64,000 nt of DNA, from positions 4,278,001-4,342,000 of the forward strand of contig NZ_CP058907.1 in the NCBI RefSeq assembly GCF_013415845.1, written 5' to 3'. Origin of the DNA: Rhodopseudomonas palustris (lineage in GTDB: Bacteria; Pseudomonadota; Alphaproteobacteria; Rhizobiales; Xanthobacteraceae). The notes beneath the pieces are model-generated. The model worked only from the letters and a program-made list of their open reading frames with translations. It was not told the origin of the DNA and did no database searches. Position 1 is the stretch's first letter. Each line of letters starts with the position of its first letter. Shown in pieces: positions 14,904 through 23,650 of this stretch. The position numbers and the translations under genes are program-made.

Positions 14904-17468
14904 TCAACTTGCGCCCATCGTCTCCTTCACCTTCGCGACCAGCGCGCTGAGCGCGAACGGTTTGGCCAGGAAGGCGAACTGTTCGTTTTCCGGCAGGCTC
15001 TTTTCGAAGGCGTCCTCGGCATAGCCGGAGACGAAGATGATCTTCAGGTCCGGATTACGGCCGCGCATCGCTTTCAGCAGCGACGGGCCGTCCATCTCCG
15101 GCATCACCACGTCCGACACCACAAGATCGACCTCGCCGCTCACGGCGTCGAACTCCTCCAGCGCCTCAACGCCGTTGGAGGCTTCGATCACCTGATAGCC
15201 GCGCGAGCGCAGGCCGCGGGCGTTGAGCGACCGCAGGCCTTCTTCGTCTTCGACCAGCAGGATGGTGCCCTGCCCGGTCATGTCGGCGCGCGGCTTGGGA
15301 GCCGTCGGCGCCGGCTCGGGCGCGGCGGCGCTGACTGCAGGCGCTTCGGGCTGTGGTTCGGTCGCCGCGTCGTGGCGCGGCAGGTAGATGCGGAAAGTCG
15401 TGCCCTTGCCGATTTCGGAATCGACGTACACGAAGCCGCCGGTCTGCTTGATGATGCCGTACACTGTCGACAGCCCAAGCCCGGTGCCCTTGCCGACTTC
15501 CTTGGTCGAGAAGAACGGCTCGAAGATCTTGTCGACGATCTCCGGCGGGATACCGGTGCCGGTGTCCGAAACTTCGACGCAGACATAGTCCGCCGCCGGC
15601 ATGCCGTTGTGGCCGAGCTGCGCGGCCTCGGAGGCGGTGACGTTGGCGGTGCGGATCGTCAGCTTGCCGCCGTCAGGCATCGCATCGCGAGCATTGACGG
15701 CGAGATTGACGATCACCTGCTCGAATTGCGAGACGTCGGCCTTGGTCCGCCACAGATCGCGGCCGTGCTGCATCTCCAGCGAGATCTTCTCGCCGATCAG
15801 CCGCTTCAAGAGGCGATCGATATCGGTCAGCGCCTCGCCGAGATCGAGCACCTGCGGGCGCAGTGTTTGTTTGCGCGAGAACGCCAGCAGCTGCCGCACC
15901 AGCGTCGCGGCGCGGGTGGCGTTCTGCTTGATCTGCATGATGTCCTGGAACGACGGATCGGTCGGCTTGTGCGCGTTCAGCAGGAAATCGTTGGCCATCA
16001 TGATGGCCGACAGCACGTTGTTGAAGTCGTGCGCGATGCCACCGGCGAGCTGGCCGATGGTGTCCATTTTCTGCGCCTGGTTGACCTGGTTCTCCAACGC
16101 GCGGCGCTCGGTCGTTTCGAGCATGTGAACGATCGCCGCTTCGTTGTCGGTCTCGTCGCTGACAGCGGTCACGAAGAACTGGCCCCAGCGCTCCTTGGCG
16201 CTGGCGAGCATCACCTCGACCGGGGCGATGTCGGCCTGCCCCTTGGCGGCCTGCTCGATCGCACCCGCCAGCACCGCGCGATCGCGCGCCGAAGCCGCGG
16301 CGAGGATCGACTTCGACGCCACCGCGCCGGCCGGATCGAGGCTCTGCGCCAGCTTGGCAAGCCGCGCATTGGCCCGCACCACCGCCCCCGTTTTGTCGAC
16401 GGTGGCGATCGCCATCGGGGTCTGGTCGAAGAACCGCATGAAGCGGATTTCGGCGGCGCGCTGCGGATCGAGCCGGTCGTCGCGGGCGCGGCTGATCACC
16501 AGCGTGCGCGACGGGCCGGGGGTGCCGTCGACGCCGAAGGCGAGCTTGTGATACAGCCGCACCGGCACGGTCTGGCCGCCGCGCTTTTTCAGGTCGATGT
16601 CGAAGACTTCGGTCTTTACCTCGCCCGGCTCGGGCACGATCGAGGTCAGCAGCGCGGCGCCGTCGCCGGACACGACGTCAGACAGCTTCAGGCCGCCGGA
16701 GCCGATCTCGGCGAGGTCGTGGTCGAGCCAGTTGGCCAGCGTGGCGTTGACGTAGACGAGGTTGCCGGCCGGATTGACCGAGAAGAACCCGCAAGGTGCA
16801 TGATCGAGATATTCGATCGCATGCTGCAGGGTCTGGAACACGTCCTCCTGGCGCTCACGGTCGCGGGTGATGTCGGCGATCGACCACACCGTCTGCCGCG
16901 CCTCGCGCTTGCTGGTGCCCAGCGGGCGAACCCGCAGCCGCATCCAGCGGCCCTGGGTGCCGTCGGCGCCGGCGACCCGCACTTCCTCCTGCAACCGCCG
17001 TCCCTCGCGCGCCGCCTTGAGCAGCCGGAACACCGCCTCGGAGACGTCGGGATTGCCGATGAACACCCGCTCGACCGGCCGGACATCCTGCATTGTCGCG
17101 GCGCCGGTCAGCGCCAGATAGGTCGAGTTGGCATAGACGACGTGGCCGCCGGCGTCGGTCACCGCGATGCCGTCGAAAGCGTTTTCGGGAATCGCCCGCA
17201 GGATCGGATCTTCGGCGGCACGGTCGGCGAAGCCGATGATACCGGCCGCGAACGCGAACAGCATGAACAGACCGACCATCGCCAGCAGCGCCAGCAAGCC
17301 GAGAATGTAAGGCTGGGCGCCGGCTCGGCCGAGCGTCATGAATGCGACGGCCGCCGCCACGATGGCGCCGGCCAGCAGCAGCACCAGCGCAATACTGCCG
17401 CCGCGGCGGGCCGGCTCCGGCGACGCCGGACGCGGCTCGGGCGAAGCTTGTTGATCGTTGATGGTCAT
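14904..17468 (-). CDS. cckA: Cell-cycle hybrid histidine kinase CckA
   Basis: 854 residues. Two membrane spans (about 26-48 and 53-77) are followed by PAS-type sensory domains (about 90-205, 215-330, 350-460), a HisKA domain with the phospho-acceptor motif GGIAHDFNNVL, an HATPase domain (NLAVNARDAMPDGG, DTGTGIPPE, GTGLGLSTVYG), and a C-terminal receiver with the acceptor Asp in VVSDVVMPEMDGP. In Caulobacter and relatives CckA phosphorylates CtrA and CpdR through ChpT at the cell pole. The ATG at 17468 gives the usual length. Its place beside flhB fits the CtrA-type boxes found in front of several flagellar genes in this window. Confidence 0.93.
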   Translation of the reverse strand: MTINDQQASPEPRPASPEPARRGGSIALVLLLAGAIVAAAVAFMTLGRAGAQPYILGLLALLAMVGLFMLFAFAAGIIGFADRAAEDPILRAIPENAFDGIAVTDAGGHVVYANSTYLALTGAATMQDVRPVERVFIGNPDVSEAVFRLLKAAREGRRLQEEVRVAGADGTQGRWMRLRVRPLGTSKREARQTVWSIADITRDRERQEDVFQTLQHAIEYLDHAPCGFFSVNPAGNLVYVNATLANWLDHDLAEIGSGGLKLSDVVSGDGAALLTSIVPEPGEVKTEVFDIDLKKRGGQTVPVRLYHKLAFGVDGTPGPSRTLVISRARDDRLDPQRAAEIRFMRFFDQTPMAIATVDKTGAVVRANARLAKLAQSLDPAGAVASKSILAAASARDRAVLAGAIEQAAKGQADIAPVEVMLASAKERWGQFFVTAVSDETDNEAAIVHMLETTERRALENQVNQAQKMDTIGQLAGGIAHDFNNVLSAIMMANDFLLNAHKPTDPSFQDIMQIKQNATRAATLVRQLLAFSRKQTLRPQVLDLGEALTDIDRLLKRLIGEKISLEMQHGRDLWRTKADVSQFEQVIVNLAVNARDAMPDGGKLTIRTANVTASEAAQLGHNGMPAADYVCVEVSDTGTGIPPEIVDKIFEPFFSTKEVGKGTGLGLSTVYGIIKQTGGFVYVDSEIGKGTTFRIYLPRHDAATEPQPEAPAVSAAAPEPAPTAPKPRADMTGQGTILLVEDEEGLRSLNARGLRSRGYQVIEASNGVEALEEFDAVSGEVDLVVSDVVMPEMDGPSLLKAMRGRNPDLKIIFVSGYAEDAFEKSLPENEQFAFLAKPFALSALVAKVKETMGAS

Positions 17469-17655
17469 GGTCACCGAACCGGTCCCTTGCCCGCCGGGCA
17501 CGCGGCGGCGCGGCTCCAACTGCCTGAATCGCGGCCGGAAACGCAAGACCATCCTCCGGCCCTTTCGCAGGCCTTCAAGGACAATCCGCTTCGGCCTTCC
17601 GCGCTAGGGCGGCGCGCCGCCCGCCCCGCTCCTCGCTGCGGATGCATCGCCCCGC

Positions 17656-18729
17656 TCAATTACTGCGGCCGGACCACGCCCGCTTCAGGTTCATGACGTA
17701 ACCGATCACCTCGGCGACCGCCTGGTAGTGTTCGACCGGGATCTCATCGTCGATCTCCACCGTGGCGTACAACGCGCGCGCCAGCGGCACGTTCTCGACG
17801 ATCGGCACGTCGTGTTCCTTGGCGACTTCGCGGATCTTGAACGCCACCGCGTCGACGCCCTTGGCGACGCAGATCGGCGCCGACATGCCGCGCTCGTATT
17901 TCAGCGCCACCGAGAAGTGGGTCGGGTTGGTGATAACCACCGACGCGTTCGGCACTTCGGCCATCATCCGCTTCTTCATCCGCTGGTAGCGGAGCTGCCG
18001 CAACCGGCCCTTGATGTGCGGATCACCTTCCGACTGCTTGAACTCTTCCTTGATCTCCTGCAGCGACATCTTCTGCTTCTCGTGCCACTGCCGATACTGG
18101 AAGAAGTAATCGCCGACCGCCACGAAGGCGAGCATCGCCACCACCGCGCCGAGCAGCTTCAGCGTCAACGCCACGGTGACGCCGAGCAGCGCGGAGACGT
18201 CCATCTTCAGCAGCGCGTCGAGCCGGTCGTGCTCGGGATACAGCACCGCCACCATCACGATGCCGAGCGCCACAATCTTGAACAGGCCCTTGAGGAAGTT
18301 GGCCATCGCCTGCTTGCCGAACAGCCGCTTGGCGCCTTCGAGCGGCGACAGCTTGCTGAATTTAGGCGTCAAAGCCTCGGCGGAAAACACCAGCCGGTGC
18401 TGGATCATATTGCTGGCGATCGCCACGATCACCAGCATCAACAGCGGAATGCCGATCGCCGCCAGCGTCGCGTAGGACAGGCTCTTGGCGAGCGCGATCA
18501 GCCCGTCGCCATCGACGCGCAGCATCCAGGACTTTTCGATCAGATTGCGCATCGGTGCGAGAATGCCGGTGCCGATCGACTCGTGAAACGAGGACAGCAC
18601 CAGCGTCGCGCCAGCGATCAGGAACCAGGTATTGACCTCCTGGCTCTTGACGACGTCGCCGCGCTTCAATGCATCGTCGAGACGTTTTTGTGTCGGCTCT
18701 TCTGTTTTCTCGTCACTGTCCTCGGACAT
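17656..18729 (-). CDS. flhB: Flagellar export apparatus protein FlhB
   Basis: 357 residues. Four membrane spans in the N-terminal half are followed by a cytoplasmic domain with the self-cleaving motif NPTH at residues 268-271. The family cuts itself between Asn and Pro to switch export from rod/hook to filament substrates. The N-terminus DEKTEEPTQKRLDDALKRGDV is the typical FlhB signature. It ends the minus-strand run flgB-flgC-fliE-fliQ-fliR-flhB and lies 26 bases after fliR. Confidence 0.97.
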   Translation of the reverse strand: MSEDSDEKTEEPTQKRLDDALKRGDVVKSQEVNTWFLIAGATLVLSSFHESIGTGILAPMRNLIEKSWMLRVDGDGLIALAKSLSYATLAAIGIPLLMLVIVAIASNMIQHRLVFSAEALTPKFSKLSPLEGAKRLFGKQAMANFLKGLFKIVALGIVMVAVLYPEHDRLDALLKMDVSALLGVTVALTLKLLGAVVAMLAFVAVGDYFFQYRQWHEKQKMSLQEIKEEFKQSEGDPHIKGRLRQLRYQRMKKRMMAEVPNASVVITNPTHFSVALKYERGMSAPICVAKGVDAVAFKIREVAKEHDVPIVENVPLARALYATVEIDDEIPVEHYQAVAEVIGYVMNLKRAWSGRSN

Positions 18730-18755
18730 CGTTCAGCTCCGAACGACGCCGGGCG

Positions 18756-19523
18756 TCAGCGTGGCATCAGATCGTGCATCACGCCGCCGAAATAGCCGAG
18801 GAAGGCGCCCATCATCGTGGTCAGCACCACCGCAAGCACGATGAAGCCGATCACGATCGAAAGCGGCACGCCGACGAAATACACCTGCATCTGCGGCATC
18901 AGCCGCGCCAGCACGCCGAGCCCAATGTTGAACACCAGGCCGAACACCAGGAACGGTGCCGATAATTGCAGGCCGAGCTTGAACGCAGCCGCAAACGCCT
19001 TGGTGGCCAGCGCCGCAACGTCGCCGGTGTGCAGCAGTTCGCCCGGCGCGAACACCTTGTAGCTGTCGCTCAGCGCCTGGATCACCAGATAGTGCATGTC
19101 GGTGGCGAACAGCAGCGTGACGCCGAGCATCGTCAGAAAGTTGCCGACCACCACGCCCTGCTGGCCCTGCGTCGGATCGACCGCCGAGACGAAGCCGAGC
19201 CCGAGCTGCTGGGCGATCACCGCGCCCGCGACCTGCAGCGCCGACAGCGTCACCCTTGCGGTGGCGCCGAGCACGATGCCAACCGCAATCTCCTGCAGCA
19301 TCAGCACCAATAGCGGCGTCAGCGACGACATATCGATCTGATAGGCCGAGCGATGCAGCGGCAGCATGATCAGCGTCAGCAATAGCGCGATCGACAGCTT
19401 CACCCGCGTCGGGATGTTGCTCTCGCCGAACGTCGGCATCAGCATCACCATCGCGCCGATGCGTGCGAACACCAGCATGAAGGTGGCGGCGAGCGCCGGC
19501 AGGAAGGTCAGGTCGATGCGCAT
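18756..19523 (-). CDS. fliR: Flagellar export gate protein FliR
   Basis: 255 residues with about six membrane spans and the conserved FliR features: an N-terminal RIDLTFLPALAATFMLVFARIGAM and a later GLVFNIGLGVLARLMPQMQVYF. It forms the FliPQR export gate in the inner membrane inside the MS ring. It is in the flagellar run between fliQ (106 bases upstream) and flhB (26 bases downstream). Confidence 0.96.
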   Translation of the reverse strand: MRIDLTFLPALAATFMLVFARIGAMVMLMPTFGESNIPTRVKLSIALLLTLIMLPLHRSAYQIDMSSLTPLLVLMLQEIAVGIVLGATARVTLSALQVAGAVIAQQLGLGFVSAVDPTQGQQGVVVGNFLTMLGVTLLFATDMHYLVIQALSDSYKVFAPGELLHTGDVAALATKAFAAAFKLGLQLSAPFLVFGLVFNIGLGVLARLMPQMQVYFVGVPLSIVIGFIVLAVVLTTMMGAFLGYFGGVMHDLMPR

Positions 19524-19629
19524 CGCAGCCGTCTGATTCGGAGCGCGCGTCAGCCGGTCGTGCGCCCCGGCCGCGCGATGCGGCTACGGCGGATGCGACC
19601 AGCGAAGCGGCGCGGGCTCCGATCATGCG

Positions 19630-19893
19630 TCAACCGCCGATGATTCGCGATGAGATCCGCATCATCTGCGAGTGCAGCGCGTCGGCCATGAAGGGCAGCG
19701 CCAGCACCAGCGTGACGAACATCGCCAGGATTTTCGGCACGAACACCAGCGTCTGTTCCTGGATCTGGGTCAGCGCCTGGACCAGCGACACCGCGACGCC
19801 GACCACCAGGCCAACCACCATCAGCGGCGCCGATACCACGACGATGGTCCAGATCGCGTCACGGGCGACGTCGAGAGTTTCGGGGCCGGTCAT
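19630..19893 (-). CDS. fliQ: Flagellar export gate protein FliQ
   Basis: 87 residues, two membrane hairpin helices. The family signature VSLVQALTQIQEQTLVFVPK lies between them. It is part of the FliP5Q4R1 export gate. In this operon it is separated from fliE, upstream, by a 157-base gap containing a palindromic element, and from fliR by 106 bases. Confidence 0.96.
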   Translation of the reverse strand: MTGPETLDVARDAIWTIVVVSAPLMVVGLVVGVAVSLVQALTQIQEQTLVFVPKILAMFVTLVLALPFMADALHSQMMRISSRIIGG

Positions 19894-19943
19894 GAGAAAA
19901 TCCTTGTATCGAGCATTTGCTGCAGTGGTCCGGAGTACCGTCC

Positions 19944-20022
19944 GTCATTGCGAGCGAAGCGACGAAGCAATCCAGGATCTCTATGCAGAGGGCGCTGGGG
20001 TGCTTCGCTTCGCTCGCAATGA
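19944..20022. repeat. Dispersed palindromic element between fliE and fliQ
   Basis: Imperfect inverted repeat starting GTCATTGCGAGCGAAGCGA, with a right arm containing TTCGCTCGCAATGA. It is a degenerate copy of the element at 3565-3644 and sits inside the flagellar transcription unit, where a hairpin in the mRNA could change the relative amounts of upstream and downstream products. Confidence 0.8.
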
Positions 20023-20050
20023 AGATGCGCTTTCAATCGGCAAGCCGCCG

Positions 20051-20356
20051 TCAGATCGGCATCCGCATGATTTCTTCGTAGGACTGGATCACCCGGTCGC
20101 GCACCGACACCAGCGTCGACACCGCGACGTCGGTTTCGGCGACCGCGGTCACCACATCCATCACGTTGGATTTGCCCGAGGCCATCGCCATCGACTGCGC
20201 GTCGGACTTGCGACCGGCGTCGAGCACGCTGCCCATCGCCTGCTTGACTAGATTGCCGAATGACGGAGCGTCTTCGCCCCCCTTGTCGGCGCCGGCCGGC
20301 TTGGCCAGACGGGCAAGGCTCGCATAGGCATTCGCTGCTGAAATCGGGGAGGCCAT
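20051..20356 (-). CDS. fliE: Flagellar hook-basal body complex protein FliE
   Basis: 101 residues. The C-terminal region (MDVVTAVAETDVAVSTLVSVRDRVIQSYEEIMRMPI) is the conserved FliE part that joins the MS ring to the proximal rod. It is exported by the flagellar system without a cleaved signal. It lies 35 bases after flgC in the same run. Confidence 0.95.
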   Translation of the reverse strand: MASPISAANAYASLARLAKPAGADKGGEDAPSFGNLVKQAMGSVLDAGRKSDAQSMAMASGKSNVMDVVTAVAETDVAVSTLVSVRDRVIQSYEEIMRMPI

Positions 20357-20391
20357 GGGTCAGTGTCCTGGTGCGATGCTGATGAAGCGGA

Positions 20392-20817
20392 TCAGGCTTT
20401 GAGAATGTCGAGCGTGCGCTGGATCATCCGGCGGGTGGCGCTGATGACGTTGAGGTTGGCCTCGTAGGACCGCTGCGCGTCGCGCATGTCGGTCATTTCG
20501 ATCACCGGATTGACGTTGGGGTACTTGACGTTGCCGTTGGCGTCGGCAGCCGGATTGGTCGGCTCATATTTGACGCGGAACGCCGAGGTGTCCGGCTTGA
20601 CCCGGCCGAGCGCCACGACGCGGGCATCGAGCGTGCGGTCCAGCGCCGACGTGAAGGTCGGCACTTTGCGGCGATACGGATCGCCGCCGGGGTTCTGCGC
20701 CGTGGAGTCGGCGTTGGCGACGTTTTCCGAAATCACCCGCATCCGGCCCGCCTGCGCGCGCAGGCCGGAAGTGGCGATGCCCATCGAGCGGGCGAAGTCG
20801 TTGCCGTCGTCTGCCAT
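20392..20817 (-). CDS. flgC: Proximal rod protein FlgC
   Basis: 141 residues. The N-terminal rod signature GLRAQAGRMRVISENVANADST and the C-terminal coiled segment MTDMRDAQRSYEANLNVISATRRMIQRTLDIL are both intact. It builds the proximal rod with FlgB and FlgF. It starts 21 bases after the flgB stop. Confidence 0.97.
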   Translation of the reverse strand: MADDGNDFARSMGIATSGLRAQAGRMRVISENVANADSTAQNPGGDPYRRKVPTFTSALDRTLDARVVALGRVKPDTSAFRVKYEPTNPAADANGNVKYPNVNPVIEMTDMRDAQRSYEANLNVISATRRMIQRTLDILKA

Positions 20818-20838
20818 GGTCTAGCCTCCCGGCGCTTC

Positions 20839-21246
20839 TCAGCGCTTGCCGATTGCGGTCTTGAGCAGGCCGAGACTGCGGCTGTAGAGCGAGGTCACGG
20901 CGGCGTAGTCCATCTGGTTGGACGAGACCTTCAGCATCTCGTCCTCGAGGTTCACGGCGTTGCCGGCCGGACGGGTCTGGAAGCCGCCGTTGTTGTTGGT
21001 GGAGAAGCTCGGCGAACCGCCCGGCGGGGTTAGATGCGACGCGCTGGTGCGCATCAGCGGCAGCGATCCGCCCGGACCGCCGGCGGCCTGGCCTTCCGGG
21101 GTGAATTTCGGCTCCACCAGATCCCGCGGCCGGAAGTTCGGCGTGTCGGAATTGGAGATATTTTCGGCAAGCACCTTCTGGCGCTCCTGATGCCACTGCA
21201 TCTTGGTGCGCAACGCGTTCAGCTCGGGGAGATCGTTGATCGGCAT
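20839..21246 (-). CDS. flgB: Proximal rod protein FlgB
   Basis: 135 residues. It carries the rod motif KVLAENISNSDTPNFRPRDL and the C-terminal MLKVSSNQMDYAAVTSLYSRSLGLLKTAIG. ATG at 21246 has GGAGG before it and gives the usual length; a longer frame from 21345 would overlap the probable CtrA box and is rejected. First gene of the minus-strand flagellar run. A site matching TTAA-N7-TTAACCAT lies 65 bases upstream of this ATG. Confidence 0.95.
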   Translation of the reverse strand: MPINDLPELNALRTKMQWHQERQKVLAENISNSDTPNFRPRDLVEPKFTPEGQAAGGPGGSLPLMRTSASHLTPPGGSPSFSTNNNGGFQTRPAGNAVNLEDEMLKVSSNQMDYAAVTSLYSRSLGLLKTAIGKR

Positions 21247-21565
21247 AGCCGCCTCCGCCCCGGTCTTGCCGCCACGCGATTCCGCCGGGTAGGCAGAATT
21301 TGCCGCCCCTATGGTTAACGACTGGTTAAGAGGTTCGAGCTGCATGCCGGACGCAGTGGTAACTGCGGCGAAAACGGCACCAAACGCGGCCTGCCCGGCA
21401 TGATTGGTGGATTATGAGAAGAAACGGATGGCAGTTCTTGCCGGGGATTATTAAGAAGGGAAGAGGCGGGCCGCCGCGCGTCACCGGAACTGGTCGCGTT
21501 CGCAATCCGGAATGGGCGCTTCCGGAAAGCGCCAGGGCGCCAGCGTTGTTTGCCGGGGATACAGC
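21247..21565. other. 319-base divergent intergenic region flgB/fliO
   Basis: Holds the CtrA-like site at 21311-21329 close to flgB. The rest, toward fliO, shows no clear sigma-54 site or repeat. Antisense open frames here are shadows of fliO. Confidence 0.5.
21311..21329 (-). promoter_or_regulatory. Probable CtrA box upstream of flgB
   Basis: Minus strand reads TTAA, seven bases, TTAACCAT: a full match to the CtrA recognition sequence described in Caulobacter (TTAA-N7-TTAA, with TTAACCAT as the extended half). It points toward flgB, 65 bases before its ATG. Confidence 0.72.
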
Positions 21566-22720
21566 ATGTCATCGCAGCCATTGATGTTTTTTCTCGCATT
21601 TCTGGCCGTTCTGGCGCTGATCGGCGCCGCCGCCTGGCTGGTACGCCGCTTCGCCGGCAATCGGCTCGGCACCAATGCCAGCCGCGGCCGGATGCCGAGG
21701 CTCGCCGTGATCGACGCCGCCGCCGTCGATGGCCGCCGCCGTCTGGTTCTGGTCCGGCGCGACAATGTCGAGCATCTGCTGATGATCGGCGGGCCGAGCG
21801 ACATCGTGATCGAGCCCAACATCGTCCGCGCCACCCCGGCGCGCGATCCGCTGCCGACCCGCGCGGGCGTCGAGCCGCGCCTGACTGCGCCGGAGCCCGG
21901 CCAGTGGGAGGCCGATACCGCCGCCGAACTGCCGGAGCCGGAACTGCCGCCGCTGCCGACGCGACCGTTGCGCCCGGCGTTGGCAGAGGAGCCGCGTCGC
22001 GCGCCGCCCCCAATGCCGGAGCGCCGTCCGGCCGATCCGTTCGCCAGCCTGGTGCCTGAACCAATCGCCCGCCCCGAACCGCCGCTGCAGCCCCTGCCGC
22101 GTACCGAGCCGCCGATGCCGCGCGTCGAAGCACCAATCATGCGGGCTGAACCTCCGATCATGCGGGCGGACCCGCCGATCCTGCGGCCCGAGCCGCCGAT
22201 CACGCGCCCTGAGCCCCCGGTATTGCGCCCCGAACCTCCCGTTCTGCGCCCGGAACCGCCGGTGCTGCGTCCAGAGCCGCCGCGCCCCGAGCCTCGAATG
22301 GAGCCGGCACCCCGTCCGCGCGCCGAGCCAGCAATGCCGCGCCCGCCGCGTCCCGAACCGAAGCCCGCCCCCGGCCCACTACGCACAGAGCGCCCGGCGC
22401 CGCCGCCCGCCCCCCCAGCCCCGCCGCCCACTCCCGCTGCGCCCGTCGCCGCAGCGCTTGCCACCGCGGACCAAAATCTCGCCGAGATGGCCAACCGCCT
22501 GGAAGCCGCGCTGCGCCGGCCGCCCAATGCGCCCGCAGAGCCCGCTCCGCCGGTCGCGCCGGAACCGCCAGCACGTCCCAATCCGCCGGCACCGCGCGCC
22601 GCCGAGCCTGCCACGGAAGAGCCGACCGCGGACACGTCTCCGGCCGCCGGCAAGACCGGGTTCGAGAGCCTCGAAGACGAAATGGCCGCGCTGCTCGGCC
22701 GCCCGAAGTCGCCTACGTGA
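21566..22720 (+). CDS. fliO: FliO-like flagellar protein with long Pro-rich repeat tail
   Basis: 384 residues. One membrane span (residues 6-25) precedes a small domain (about 30-80: GRMPRLAVIDAAAVDGRRRLVLVRRDNVEHLLMIGG) that fits the cytoplasmic FliO domain. FliO helps assemble the FliP ring. The remaining ~300 residues are Pro/Glu/Arg-rich and disordered, with seven tandem copies of a seven-residue unit close to RPEPPVL. The last 25 residues (GFESLEDEMAALLGR) look like a short helix. Usual FliO proteins are far shorter. Its stop overlaps the GTG start of fliP by four bases, so translation is coupled. Confidence 0.8.
   Translation: MSSQPLMFFLAFLAVLALIGAAAWLVRRFAGNRLGTNASRGRMPRLAVIDAAAVDGRRRLVLVRRDNVEHLLMIGGPSDIVIEPNIVRATPARDPLPTRAGVEPRLTAPEPGQWEADTAAELPEPELPPLPTRPLRPALAEEPRRAPPPMPERRPADPFASLVPEPIARPEPPLQPLPRTEPPMPRVEAPIMRAEPPIMRADPPILRPEPPITRPEPPVLRPEPPVLRPEPPVLRPEPPRPEPRMEPAPRPRAEPAMPRPPRPEPKPAPGPLRTERPAPPPAPPAPPPTPAAPVAAALATADQNLAEMANRLEAALRRPPNAPAEPAPPVAPEPPARPNPPAPRAAEPATEEPTADTSPAAGKTGFESLEDEMAALLGRPKSPT
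22142..22288 (+). repeat. Seven tandem 21-base units inside fliO
   Basis: In-frame 21-base repeats encode RAEPPIM, RADPPIL, RPEPPIT, then three RPEPPVL and a diverging RPEPPRP. The nucleotide copies differ mostly at third positions, so the peptide seems to be kept by selection rather than being a fresh slippage expansion. Confidence 0.85.
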
Positions 22721-23481
22721 GCGCCTCGACCGGCCCGCGTAGAGTTTTCATCAGTTCATCGGTTCTGATCATCGCGGTTCTCGCGATGATCGCGCCTGCG
22801 CAGGCCCAAGACATCAGCATCAATCTCGGCGGCAATAGCCCCGGCGTCACCGAGCGCGCGATCCAGCTGATCGCGCTGCTGACGGTGCTGTCGATCGCGC
22901 CGTCGATCCTGGTGATGATGACATCGTTCACCCGCATCGTCGTGGTGCTGTCGCTGCTGCGCACCGCGCTCGGCACCGCGACCGCACCGCCGAATGCGGT
23001 GATCATTGCGCTGGCGCTGTTCCTCACCGCGTTCGTGATGGGACCGACGCTGCAAAAATCTTATGACGAGGGCATCAAGCCGCTGATCGCCAACGAGATC
23101 GGCGTCGACGACGCGATGGTGCGGGCGTCCGGACCGCTGCGGATCTTCATGCAGAAGAACGTCCGCGAGAAGGATCTCAAGCTGTTCCTCGATCTGTCGG
23201 GCGAACCGCCGCCGGCGACGCCCGAAGATCTCTCGCTGCGCATCTTGATGCCGGCGTTCCTGATCTCGGAGCTGAAGCGCGCCTTCGAGATCGGCTTCCT
23301 GCTGTTCCTGCCCTTCCTGATCATCGACCTGGTCGTCGCATCGATCCTGATGTCGATGGGCATGATGATGTTGCCGCCCGTCGTGGTGTCGCTGCCGTTC
23401 AAGCTGATCTTCTTCGTCCTTGTCGACGGCTGGTCTCTGGTCGCCGGCAGCTTGGTGCAAAGCTACACCGGCGGCGGATAG
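22717..23481 (+). CDS. fliP: Flagellar export gate protein FliP
   Basis: 254 residues from a GTG at 22717 that overlaps the fliO stop (GTGA). A cleavable N-terminal signal (to about AQA at 28) is followed by four membrane spans. Family signatures include LLTVLSIAPSILVMMTSFTRI, the central loop, and IDLVVASILMSMGMMMLPP. It nucleates the FliPQR export gate. Followed by a palindromic element. Confidence 0.96.
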   Translation: MSASTGPRRVFISSSVLIIAVLAMIAPAQAQDISINLGGNSPGVTERAIQLIALLTVLSIAPSILVMMTSFTRIVVVLSLLRTALGTATAPPNAVIIALALFLTAFVMGPTLQKSYDEGIKPLIANEIGVDDAMVRASGPLRIFMQKNVREKDLKLFLDLSGEPPPATPEDLSLRILMPAFLISELKRAFEIGFLLFLPFLIIDLVVASILMSMGMMMLPPVVVSLPFKLIFFVLVDGWSLVAGSLVQSYTGGG

Positions 23482-23523
23482 TCTCGCCGAGATCGCCGCT
23501 GCTGATATCGCCTGCTCTCCCGG

Positions 23524-23628
23524 GTCATTCCGGCGCACGCGCAAAAGCGTGTGAACCCGAGCGCTCAGCTGCGCACAACAACCTCCAGATTCCGGGTTCG
23601 CTCGCTTGCGCGAGCGCCCCGGAATGAC
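23524..23628. repeat. Dispersed palindromic element, GTCATTCCGG family
   Basis: Imperfect inverted repeat starting GTCATTCCGGCGCACGCGC and ending GCGCCCCGGAATGAC, between the convergent fliP and the TPR-protein gene. Confidence 0.9.
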
Positions 23629-23650
23629 AGTGGGGACGGCGAAGGAAGCG

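Noticed and set aside
12637..15024. 795-codon plus-strand open frame
   Set aside because: It runs antisense through the glutathione-transferase and Tim44-like genes, whose proteins are clearly recognisable; its own product is Arg/Ala-rich with no domain. GC-rich DNA gives such frames.
15372..17696. 774-codon plus-strand open frame
   Set aside because: Antisense shadow of cckA, which has all kinase and receiver motifs.
21247..21345. Longer N-terminus for FlgB starting at 21345
   Set aside because: It would read through the probable CtrA box, and FlgB proteins begin at the 21246 ATG, which has GGAGG.
21481..22653. Gly/Ser/Arg-rich minus-strand frame of 390 codons
   Set aside because: Its GSGRxxGG repeats are just the complement of the RPEPPVL repeats of fliO on the plus strand.
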